Below, piece by piece: positions 16,403-22,266 of a DNA stretch of 64,000 nt. The notes under the pieces are model-generated. The model worked only from the letters and a program-made list of their open reading frames with translations. It had not been told where the DNA came from and did not search any database. Position 1 is the stretch's first letter. Every line of letters begins with the position of its first letter. The translations under genes and the position numbers were made by a program. Source of the stretch: Cognatundibacterium crateris (GTDB lineage: Bacteria > Pseudomonadota > Gammaproteobacteria > Burkholderiales > Burkholderiaceae_D); the NCBI RefSeq assembly GCF_010078235.1, contig NZ_JAABOS010000002.1, positions 548,388 to 612,387 on the forward strand, given 5' to 3'.

Positions 16403-16879
16403 ATGGCGTCCGTAAATAAAGTAATTATCGTCGGGAATTTGGGGAAAGACCCCGATACTCGCTTCACACCGGGTGGCGATGCAATGACCAGCATCACGGT
16501 CGCGACCACTGACACTTGGAAAGATAAAGCGACAGGCGAAAAGAAAGAGCAGACCGAGTGGCACCGCATTACCTTCTTCGGTAAGCTGGCAGAAATCGCT
16601 GGGCAGTACCTCAAAAAAGGTTCCCAGGTCTACGTCGAAGGCTCCCTGCGTACCCGCAAATACACCGATAAAGACGGCGTGGAAAAGTATGCAACTGACA
16701 TCAAAGCAGATTCCATGCAGATGTTAGGCAGCCGCCAGGGTATGGGCGACGCAGGCATGGACGACGGCTACGGCGCACCCACCCCAGCCCGACGCCCGGC
16801 AGCCCCGGCACAACGCCCAGCCCCGGCACAACGCCCAGCCCCGAATTTCTCGGATATGGATGACGATATTCCCTATTGA
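16403..16879 (+). CDS. ssb: Phage-encoded single-stranded DNA-binding protein
   Basis: A complete 158-residue bacterial-type SSB. Residues 1-110 are the OB fold ([41 protein letters not shown]). A Pro/Ala/Arg-rich linker with a short QRPAPA repeat follows, then the acidic tail DMDDDIPY. The tail ends in Tyr where most SSBs end in Phe, which could tune partner binding. It ends the rightward recombination operon, 73 bp after the ATPase gene. It coats single strands for the RecT and O/P systems. Confidence 0.93.
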   Translation: MASVNKVIIVGNLGKDPDTRFTPGGDAMTSITVATTDTWKDKATGEKKEQTEWHRITFFGKLAEIAGQYLKKGSQVYVEGSLRTRKYTDKDGVEKYATDIKADSMQMLGSRQGMGDAGMDDGYGAPTPARRPAAPAQRPAPAQRPAPNFSDMDDDIPY

Positions 16880-16975
16880 GCGGCTTGGGTATTTATCCCC
16901 AACCGCTTACATACAAAAATACCATGCCAATTTGAATGCGGCGTAGCAGTTTGGACTACATTATTGACGACCGGC

Positions 16976-17416
16976 CTAAGGAGGCGCGAATACAGGGGTG
17001 ACCCGTGGGGCGCGTGGATTTCCGCCTCCAATATAGCGACCAAGCTGCGTTCCATCCGGCACACTGTTTTTTAGATACAGTGAGGTAATACTCAGAAACT
17101 GTCCGTTGGAGATGTATTTGAGCACCAGCAGCGCTGCTGGGTTGAGGTTTAGCCGAATTTTACTTTTATCGTGCTCTTCCGCAGAATAAACTGTCCCAGA
17201 CTGGCTCAATTTAAAGTAAACCATACTCGCTACTGTATGGTTGTTGTTTATGAGCCATTGGCCATGCCGTTTTTGTATATGCTCCGCCCCCCAGTAAGCA
17301 TTTCCCTGTTGCAACTTGATTGGCAGAGGGGCGACCACCCCGGGAATGATGTTACCGGGCATCACCCCGAAAGTTGTTGAACCATTAACTGTCCAGAAGC
17401 CCAATATGTCTGACAC
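16976..17416 (-). CDS. BECR-fold nuclease-like protein (toxin or moron candidate)
   Basis: A 146-residue protein read against the flanking recombination operon. The centre carries YWGAEHIQKRHG (residues about 41-52) and later a LKYISNGQFLSITSLYLK strand pair, which resemble the phage barnase-EndoU-ColicinE5/D-RelE (PBECR) nuclease domains often fused to phage head proteins. Here the domain stands alone. The start is GTG at 17416 with GGTGG upstream; the nearby ATG is out of frame. No immunity gene is recognisable beside it. It is divergent from a probable structured RNA at 17530-17731. The family call is a pattern match and is tentative. Confidence 0.5.
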   Translation of the reverse strand: MSDILGFWTVNGSTTFGVMPGNIIPGVVAPLPIKLQQGNAYWGAEHIQKRHGQWLINNNHTVASMVYFKLSQSGTVYSAEEHDKSKIRLNLNPAALLVLKYISNGQFLSITSLYLKNSVPDGTQLGRYIGGGNPRAPRVTPVFAPP

Positions 17417-17492
17417 ATGCCACCATACATAAGTTTATGTCGAAGTAGCAATTATCCTCCATGCTGAGGATATACGTACGATTTACTTTGAC

Positions 17493-17523
17493 TTGCTCAT
17501 TTTTGAGTAAGATGTGCTACACT
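17493..17523 (+). promoter_or_regulatory. Promoter of the candidate ncRNA
   Basis: TTGCTC and TGCTACACT (extended -10 at 17515-17523) are separated by 19 bp. The spacer is a little long, but the extended -10 and the absence of any coding frame downstream support a promoter for the RNA at about 17530. Confidence 0.45.
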
Positions 17524-17529
17524 ATGTTT

Positions 17530-17731
17530 GTCGTTGATGACGAAGCGTCCGCTGTAGTGGCAACAAGGTGAGGCGCATTTAGCAAAAGTGGGGCCATGTG
17601 TAGTACTCACTTGAACGTGGTGTTGGTTTTGATACCAACTCAGGATTCCACTAGCTTAGGCTATTTGGATACTGCGGGCGCCGTTCCGACAATTAACACT
17701 GAAAGCCGCCTCCGGGCGGCTTTCTTCATTT
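17530..17731 (+). ncRNA. Candidate structured non-coding RNA
   Basis: About 200 bases without a credible coding frame, between a promoter-like element and a strong terminator. Pairings visible in the sequence: TAGTGG (17555-17560) with CCACTA (17648-17653) closing a domain; AGGTGAG (17566-17572) with CTCACTT (17606-17612); hairpin GTTGGT/ACCAAC (17622-17639); hairpin TAGC/GCTA (17652-17663), which competes with the closing pair; and the terminator stem. The nested layout suggests a folded RNA. I do not recognise it as a known family. It is divergent from the BECR-like gene and lies in a prophage accessory spot. Confidence 0.5.
17701..17731 (+). terminator. Terminator of the candidate ncRNA
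   Basis: A ten-base-pair stem (GAAAGCCGCC/GGCGGCTTTC) with TCCG loop is followed by TTCATTT. It is very stable, and the pyrimidine tail is on the + strand only. Confidence 0.75.
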
Positions 17732-18031
17732 CAGCTATACCTTCCTCGTACTGAATAGGCACTTTCCTCGGGCTACCAGGCAGTCTCCTTGCAGATGCAC
17801 TATCTTGCAGTAGGACAACGTCGTCTGATGATAGACCGTTGGATAAAGCAGACTGCATCTAGTTTGGTTGCGCTGCGACTGGGATGTATGCGATCGCCAG
17901 ACAGTGCTCCCCAAGGCCGGCCAAAACCAAAGTTGCAAACCTAAATGCAGCGTAGTTCCACATTCCTAAATCTGATTTTACTGCAAAGTGTTATACAAAT
18001 AAATTTCCCAACGAAACGACAAGGCTAAGAG
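17732..18031. other. Intergenic stretch without supported genes
   Basis: About 300 bp between the ncRNA terminator and the promoter at 18032. Short frames exist on the minus strand, but they run through the terminator hairpin, have no ribosome-binding site, and match nothing I recognise. I see no repeat or RNA structure I would defend. Confidence 0.4.
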
Positions 18032-18061
18032 TAACCTTATACGGCTTTTTTTATGCTAAAA
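18032..18061 (+). promoter_or_regulatory. Operator/promoter of the Xis-like gene
   Basis: TAACC-TTATAC-GGCTT (18032-18047) is followed 14 bases after GGCT by TGCTAAAAT, an extended -10. This is the same arrangement as at 8908-8923 on the other strand. Transcription would start near 18068, which places the ATG at 18061 in the promoter and supports the downstream start at 18166. Confidence 0.6.
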
Positions 18062-18165
18062 TGAATTTATTGCTTTTTTGCTGGCTAGCCAATTTAAGAG
18101 CTAGAAGCCCGATTGCACCCGCACTTGCATCAATAAAAATTCATATTTGCATTTTTTTAATCACA

Positions 18166-18474
18166 ATGTCAGATTCATTAAATATTAGACAATGCGCCGA
18201 TTTACTTCACGTCAATGAATCAACTGTTAGTGAAATGGCGATATCTGGAGAGATCCCGGGCGCAAAGATTGGCCGTGCATGGGTATTTTTGAAGGAAGAT
18301 GTTATTTCTTATTTGAGGAATGAAATTTCAAAACAGACAGCGGTTCGAAAAAAAGAAGCAGATGAAAAGAAACCAAAAGAAAAGTTTCCAGAAAGCTCCC
18401 TCGTAATGATTAAGGGGGCTCCAAAAGTCAGCAGAAAGCGCGTGCTGCCTGATTTGAGCGCGTATCAAAATTAA
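18166..18474 (+). CDS. Excisionase-like helix-turn-helix protein
   Basis: A 102-residue MerR/Xis-type (HTH_17) DNA-binding protein. The winged helix covers residues 1-50 (LNIRQCADLLHVNESTVSEM, then IPGAKIGRAWVFLKEDVISYL). The tail is Lys-rich and ends in VLPDLSAYQN. The frame is open to an ATG at 18061, but that codon overlaps the -10 box, so the internal ATG is used. It is a candidate recombination directionality factor for the integrase 1 kb away, or a small regulator. A strong terminator follows at 18512. Confidence 0.68.
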   Translation: MSDSLNIRQCADLLHVNESTVSEMAISGEIPGAKIGRAWVFLKEDVISYLRNEISKQTAVRKKEADEKKPKEKFPESSLVMIKGAPKVSRKRVLPDLSAYQN

Positions 18475-18511
18475 CTGACATGCTTAGAGCAAGACGATAG
18501 CTATATCGGCG

Positions 18512-18548
18512 GCGATTTCACCTACATCGAGTGATGATCGCTTTTTTT
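18512..18548 (+). terminator. Terminator after the Xis-like gene
   Basis: GCGAT pairs with ATCGC and TCAC with GTGA around a nine-base loop, followed by seven T residues. It lies 38 bp past the stop codon. Confidence 0.75.
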
Positions 18549-18564
18549 AATTTGGATATACAAA

Positions 18565-18927
18565 ATGAACATTACCAAAACAGAAGATGCAAGCGAATCC
18601 ATTAGCCTTAATTTGATTGATTTGAATGGCCGCCTCTGGACTATCCCCGCGGAGGTAGTGAAGACAAAAATGAAGGATCAAAATTTTGCATTACATAAGT
18701 CGCTTGATCTTTATGATAATGCATGGGTAGTTACGCATGTTGAAACTGGCGCAATCGTCTACACGGACAACCTTAAGAATGCAGCAGTTGCAATAGCAGC
18801 AAAGAAAATAAATGGCATGACTATCAAAAAATTTAATGAGGCCGTTGAGAAAATTCAAGAAATCCGGCGCGAATTAGAGTCAGAAAGACGCGCAGAGTTC
18901 ATTGCGCAACACCTTAATGGTAAGTGA
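18565..18927 (+). CDS. Hypothetical prophage protein
   Basis: A 120-residue protein I do not recognise. The first 70 residues look like a small beta-rich domain (NLIDLNGRLWTIPAEVV... WVVTHVETGAIVYTDNLKNAA); the C-terminal 45 residues are a charged helix (VEKIQEIRRELESERRAEF). The start follows the terminator at 18512-18548 by only 16 bases, so it needs its own promoter or antitermination. Base composition matches the prophage. Confidence 0.6.
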   Translation: MNITKTEDASESISLNLIDLNGRLWTIPAEVVKTKMKDQNFALHKSLDLYDNAWVVTHVETGAIVYTDNLKNAAVAIAAKKINGMTIKKFNEAVEKIQEIRRELESERRAEFIAQHLNGK

Positions 18928-18963
18928 AATATCAAATTACAATAGACGTCAAAAATATGAGGT

Positions 18964-19161
18964 ATGGGCAGAAAAATGAAATGGATACGAATATGTTTGT
19001 TTATACCAACTTTTCTTTTGCTGATGAATTATCTCGGGTTTGATAAATTTGACCGGAGAGGCGCATCTATTAGAATTTTCGCTTGCACCCTGGCCTCCTT
19101 GGTGATTGTAGGTGTCATAGACTATATTGCAACATCTTTGTTCGGTATTCAATTAGATTAA
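18964..19161 (+). CDS. Small two-helix membrane protein
   Basis: A 65-residue protein with two hydrophobic helices (about 8-22 and 38-58) joined by a charged loop (FDKFDRRGASI). The start may be the ATG at 18964 or the one at 18976, which is better spaced from GAGGT. It lies 36 bp behind the 18565-18927 gene in the same direction. Function unknown; small membrane proteins in prophage accessory regions are sometimes exclusion factors, but nothing in the sequence shows that. Confidence 0.45.
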   Translation: MGRKMKWIRICLFIPTFLLLMNYLGFDKFDRRGASIRIFACTLASLVIVGVIDYIATSLFGIQLD

Positions 19162-19249
19162 GCATTCAATACTCACAAATAACATACGCCACATTCGGCT
19201 TCGGTTAAAATTCGGGCTATCCGAACAACAACTAAAAGTAGAGCCGAAC

Positions 19250-19426
19250 ATGGATTTAGTTTCGCCATTATCAGATCAGGAAGTTGAATTAATTCAATGC
19301 TTCAGAATGTCTGATGAAATTCACAAAAGCTTAATCTTGACTTCGGCAGAAGTTGCAAAAGAGTATGCAATTAAAAAGGCAAATCACAAGGCCGAGGTCT
19401 ACCAGTTTCCGATGACAAGGAATTAA
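19250..19426 (+). CDS. Short phage protein convergent with the integrase
   Basis: A 58-residue frame (starting MDLVSPLSDQEVELIQCFRM) that overlaps the integrase stop by four bases on the opposite strand. The pattern LSDQEVELI-x-FRMSDE...LI-x3-AEVA is typical of short helical phage proteins of unknown role that resemble the tails of XRE regulators. The ribosome-binding site is weak (GAG, nine bases upstream). Confidence 0.45.
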   Translation: MDLVSPLSDQEVELIQCFRMSDEIHKSLILTSAEVAKEYAIKKANHKAEVYQFPMTRN

Positions 19427-20583
19427 CCGAGCCTATCCGCAAGATTACTGGCGCGCAGATTTCCATAGCGAGCTAGCATCCTAGTTGAGCTGTGCCCAGT
19501 AATTTTCATAATTTCAAAGTCGCTAAGATTTGTCTTCTCAAATAATCTTGATGTAGCCTCATGGCGCAAATCGTGGAATCGTAAATCTCCACACCCAGCG
19601 GCATCAAATATTCGCGCAAACTGCCGCGACAACTTTGATGTGGTCTGGCGCAGCGACAAACCATCAAAGCCATCTAGCCAAGGGAAAAGCAAGTCATTCT
19701 GATGGTTGAATCCCGCCATACCCCGGCTTTGACTACTAACAATTTCCAAGTACGAACTGATCGAAGCAATTGCTTTACGAGAAAGCGGTACCTGGCGCTT
19801 ATTGCCATTTTTTGTTTTATCGAGAAATATAGTCTTCTTCTCTAGAGATATCTGATCGAGTGTTAGAGAAAACATCTCTCGCATCCGCATTGCGGACTCT
19901 AGAGCCAAATCAAAAATAAGCTCAATTGCCGCCTGATAATTCATCTCAAGTGGGCGCTCGCGCTGACTTGGCTTATCTCTAGCCATTACTGAGCGAATTC
20001 GCTCTTCTTCGCCGGGCTCCAGCCGGCGATCACGCTTGTCGTCACTTTTCTCTGCATGCTCACCATCAAATGCTCGCGCTGCAGCGACATCTCTATCTGA
20101 ATACTGCGCGTACCGCTTTGGTAGTTGCCTAATCGGGTTTATAACAAGCGGCACTATATTTCGCCTACCAGCCCAATCAAAGCAGCGACCAAGAGCCCCG
20201 ACATGATGCCGGATAGTATCAGGCGAAAGGTTATATTCGACCTTCATTGCAAACACCCACTTCTCAACCCAGGCGTAATCGATTCTCTTTAACTCTGCTT
20301 CACCAATGCGGGCATATTGAACATTGAGCAGCCTCTCATCTGAATCTGGCACTGAATTTGCGACCAGGTACTCTTTAATTAGGTCAGCAATTGTGTTGTG
20401 CTCTGACTTTTTTGCAAAGAGCTCTTGCGGAACGATCCCACGGTCTAGCAGCGCTTCAAGCTTTGCTACATACGAATCACCCTCAGCCTCATCAGCAAAT
20501 GTCAAATATAGCGGCTTAGCCAATAATGACTTGCGCTTAATGACGTATTCCCATCCTTTATTCTTCTGTCTCTTTGTAGCCAT
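19423..20583 (-). CDS. int: Phage tyrosine integrase
   Basis: This is the site-specific recombinase that inserts and excises the prophage (386 residues). An arm-binding N-terminus (1-60) and SAM-like core-binding domain (about 62-150) precede the catalytic domain. The active-site residues are all visible: Arg233 (AMRMREMF), His337-x-x-Arg340 (HDLRH), His364 (TGHSS) and the nucleophile Tyr373 (ARYGN). It is read away from tRNA-Cys, whose 3' end is 167 bp from the start codon. Direct repeats at 20629-20664 in between look like arm sites. It is intact, so excision is possible if the other phage end is complete. Confidence 0.93.
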   Translation of the reverse strand: MATKRQKNKGWEYVIKRKSLLAKPLYLTFADEAEGDSYVAKLEALLDRGIVPQELFAKKSEHNTIADLIKEYLVANSVPDSDERLLNVQYARIGEAELKRIDYAWVEKWVFAMKVEYNLSPDTIRHHVGALGRCFDWAGRRNIVPLVINPIRQLPKRYAQYSDRDVAAARAFDGEHAEKSDDKRDRRLEPGEEERIRSVMARDKPSQRERPLEMNYQAAIELIFDLALESAMRMREMFSLTLDQISLEKKTIFLDKTKNGNKRQVPLSRKAIASISSYLEIVSSQSRGMAGFNHQNDLLFPWLDGFDGLSLRQTTSKLSRQFARIFDAAGCGDLRFHDLRHEATSRLFEKTNLSDFEIMKITGHSSTRMLARYGNLRASNLADRLG

Positions 20584-20628
20584 AGATTATTTTCTCAACT
20601 CACGTCAACGTCCAACAAAAATTATGTA

Positions 20629-20664
20629 CGGGTGGATAGCCACTTTTTCCGGGTGGATAAACAC
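20629..20664. repeat. Direct repeats, putative integrase arm sites
   Basis: CGGGTGGATAGCCAC (20629-20643) and CGGGTGGATAAACAC (20650-20664) are 13/15 identical and spaced exactly 21 bp, two helical turns. They lie between the integrase start and tRNA-Cys, where the attachment-site arm of a tyrosine-recombinase prophage is expected. Confidence 0.5.
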
Positions 20665-20694
20665 CCAATTAGGGGCGATTAGGCGGGAATAGAT

Positions 20695-20723
20695 AAAAAA
20701 ATAGCCCACTCGTGAGTGGGCTA
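20695..20723 (-). terminator. Terminator of the tRNA operon
   Basis: Read leftward, TAGCCCACT/AGTGGGCTA with a four-base loop is followed by seven U residues, 27 bp beyond the tRNA-Cys 3' end. Confidence 0.85.
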
Positions 20724-20749
20724 AGTCTTTGATTTTACTACTTATTTAC

Positions 20750-20823
20750 TGGAGGCGGGGGTCGGGATCGAACCGGCGTCTACGGCTTTGCAGGCCGCTG
20801 CATAACCACTTTGCTACCCCGCC
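20750..20823 (-). tRNA. tRNA-Cys (GCA)
   Basis: A full cloverleaf on the minus strand: acceptor GGCGGGG pairs near the 3' end with CCCCGCC, the T-loop is GGTTCGATCC, the anticodon loop reads CTGCAAA with GCA, and CCA is encoded. It is last in the tRNA-Gly(x6)-Cys operon and is the probable prophage attachment gene. Confidence 0.95.
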
Positions 20824-20905
20824 TTTGAGATACTTCACAGCTTACGCTGCGAAATACATCACTACTGCTCTGATAAAAACGGGGAACGTATTCCCCGATT
20901 TAATC

Positions 20906-20981
20906 TGGAGCGGGAAAAGAGTCTCGAACTCTCGACCTCAACCTTGGCAAGGTTGCGCTCTACCAACTGAGCTATTCCCGC
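20906..20981 (-). tRNA. tRNA-Gly (GCC), copy 1 of 6 (3'-most)
   Basis: A 76-base tRNA with encoded CCA. Acceptor GCGGGAA/TTCCCGC, D-arm AGCTCAGTTGGTAGAGC, anticodon GCC in CTTGCCAAG, T-arm GAGTTCGAGACTC. Identical to the other five copies. A small hairpin (GGGGAA/TTCCCC) separates it from tRNA-Cys. Confidence 0.96.
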
Positions 20982-21010
20982 ATTAACTGTTGCCTGCTGT
21001 GTGGGGAAAG

Positions 21011-21086
21011 TGGAGCGGGAAAAGAGTCTCGAACTCTCGACCTCAACCTTGGCAAGGTTGCGCTCTACCAACTGAGCTATTCCCGC
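21011..21086 (-). tRNA. tRNA-Gly (GCC), copy 2 of 6
   Basis: Identical to copy 1, with the same 29-bp spacer on both sides. Part of the 105-bp tandem repeat. Confidence 0.96.
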
Positions 21087-21115
21087 ATTAACTGTTGCCT
21101 GCTGTGTGGGGAAAG

Positions 21116-21191
21116 TGGAGCGGGAAAAGAGTCTCGAACTCTCGACCTCAACCTTGGCAAGGTTGCGCTCTACCAACTGAGCTATTCCCGC
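21116..21191 (-). tRNA. tRNA-Gly (GCC), copy 3 of 6
   Basis: Identical to copy 1, with encoded CCA. Part of the 105-bp tandem repeat. Confidence 0.96.
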
Positions 21192-21220
21192 ATTAACTGT
21201 TGCCTGCTGTGTGGGGAAAG

Positions 21221-21296
21221 TGGAGCGGGAAAAGAGTCTCGAACTCTCGACCTCAACCTTGGCAAGGTTGCGCTCTACCAACTGAGCTATTCCCGC
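21221..21296 (-). tRNA. tRNA-Gly (GCC), copy 4 of 6
   Basis: Identical to copy 1, with encoded CCA. Part of the 105-bp tandem repeat. Confidence 0.96.
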
Positions 21297-21325
21297 ATTA
21301 ACTGTTGCCTGCTGTGTGGGGAAAG

Positions 21326-21401
21326 TGGAGCGGGAAAAGAGTCTCGAACTCTCGACCTCAACCTTGGCAAGGTTGCGCTCTACCAACTGAGCTATTCCCG
21401 C
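21326..21401 (-). tRNA. tRNA-Gly (GCC), copy 5 of 6
   Basis: Identical to copy 1, with encoded CCA. Part of the 105-bp tandem repeat. Confidence 0.96.
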
Positions 21402-21430
21402 ATTAACTGTTGCCTGCTGTGTGGGGAAAG

Positions 21431-21506
21431 TGGAGCGGGAAAAGAGTCTCGAACTCTCGACCTCAACCTTGGCAAGGTTGCGCTCTACCAACTGAGCTAT
21501 TCCCGC
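21431..21506 (-). tRNA. tRNA-Gly (GCC), copy 6 of 6 (promoter-proximal)
   Basis: Identical to copy 1. Upstream sequence after ATTAAC diverges from the spacer, marking the repeat boundary. It lies 17 bp downstream of the -10 box of the operon promoter. Confidence 0.96.
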
Positions 21507-21523
21507 ATTAACGAAAGACCAAA

Positions 21524-21551
21524 ATTATATAGCACTCCGAAATTATGTCAA
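21524..21551 (-). promoter_or_regulatory. Promoter of the tRNA-Gly/Cys operon
   Basis: Read leftward, TTGACA (21551-21546), 16 bp spacer, TATAAT (21529-21524): both hexamers match the sigma-70 consensus exactly. It lies between the pgsA stop and the first tRNA-Gly. Confidence 0.88.
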
Positions 21552-21556
21552 GCGGG

Positions 21557-22147
21557 CTAACTCACTTTGTCCTGCTGCTCTGTGCTTTCCTTGATCATGG
21601 GCCAGGCTTTTTTCAGGTAATAGCACATCGACCAGACGGTCAGCACGGCGGCCACCAGCAATAACCAAGAACCGATCAGCACAGTATCGATACCAAACAG
21701 CATGTCGTAATACAGCAGCATAGGAATGGCGATCATCTGCGCCGTGGTTTTAATTTTACCCAGCGAGCTGACCGCTACCGATTTCGAGGCGCCGATCAGC
21801 GCCATCCATTCACGCAATGCAGAGATGGTGATCTCGCGCCCTATGATCACAAACGCGATCACGGCATTCACCCTGTCCAGCTGCACCAGCACCAGCAAAG
21901 CGCCAGCCACCATCAGCTTGTCGGCCACCGGATCGAGGAAAGCACCAAACGAGGAAGTCTGATTCCAGCGCCGCGCCAGAAAGCCATCAAACCAATCCGT
22001 CACCGCTGCCACGATAAATACGATGGTCGAGGCCAGGCCCTTATGGAAGGGACTCAGCCACGCATCCGGCAAATAAAAAACACCGACCACCAAAGGAATC
22101 AGTGCGACGCGCAACCAGGTCAGCAGTATCGGAAAATTTAAGGGCAT
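21557..22147 (-). CDS. pgsA: CDP-diacylglycerol-glycerol-3-phosphate phosphatidyltransferase
   Basis: An inner-membrane enzyme that makes phosphatidylglycerol phosphate, the committed step to phosphatidylglycerol (196 residues). The CDP-alcohol phosphotransferase motif D-x2-DG-x2-AR-x8-G-x3-D-x3-D is complete from Asp51 to Asp76 (DWFDGFLARR...GAFLDPVAD). About five to six membrane helices surround it. It follows uvrC in the same direction with a 119-bp gap, and is upstream of the tRNA operon, as in other Burkholderiales. Confidence 0.95.
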   Translation of the reverse strand: MPLNFPILLTWLRVALIPLVVGVFYLPDAWLSPFHKGLASTIVFIVAAVTDWFDGFLARRWNQTSSFGAFLDPVADKLMVAGALLVLVQLDRVNAVIAFVIIGREITISALREWMALIGASKSVAVSSLGKIKTTAQMIAIPMLLYYDMLFGIDTVLIGSWLLLVAAVLTVWSMCYYLKKAWPMIKESTEQQDKVS

Positions 22148-22266
22148 GACTTTTGTTATGAGGTTCGGGCCAGTGGTTCAGCATGGCAGCGACTACCGCT
22201 TTTGCGTGCCGCGCACAGTGCTGATTTCACCGTTTTTTTATAAGAAATTCCGCCCATTATATTTGT

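Larger units (their letters stand above)
20906..21506 (-). repeat. Perfect 105-bp tandem repeat of tRNA-Gly
   Basis: Six tRNA-Gly genes (76 bp) separated by five identical 29-bp spacers. The period is exactly 105 bp throughout, with no base difference that I can find between copies or spacers. The array gives an open but meaningless 209-codon frame on the minus strand. Confidence 0.95.

Noticed and set aside
17661-17938. Two short minus-strand frames of 65 and 67 codons
   Set aside because: The first runs through the ncRNA terminator stem; both lack ribosome-binding sites and recognisable features.
18061-18165. A longer start for the Xis-like gene with a hydrophobic N-terminus
   Set aside because: The ATG at 18061 overlaps the extended -10 box TGCTAAAAT, and the helix-turn-helix family begins at the ATG at 18166.
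20862-21491. A 209-codon minus-strand frame made of a repeated 35-residue unit
   Set aside because: It is the translation of the six tRNA-Gly repeats (105 bp is divisible by three), not a protein gene.
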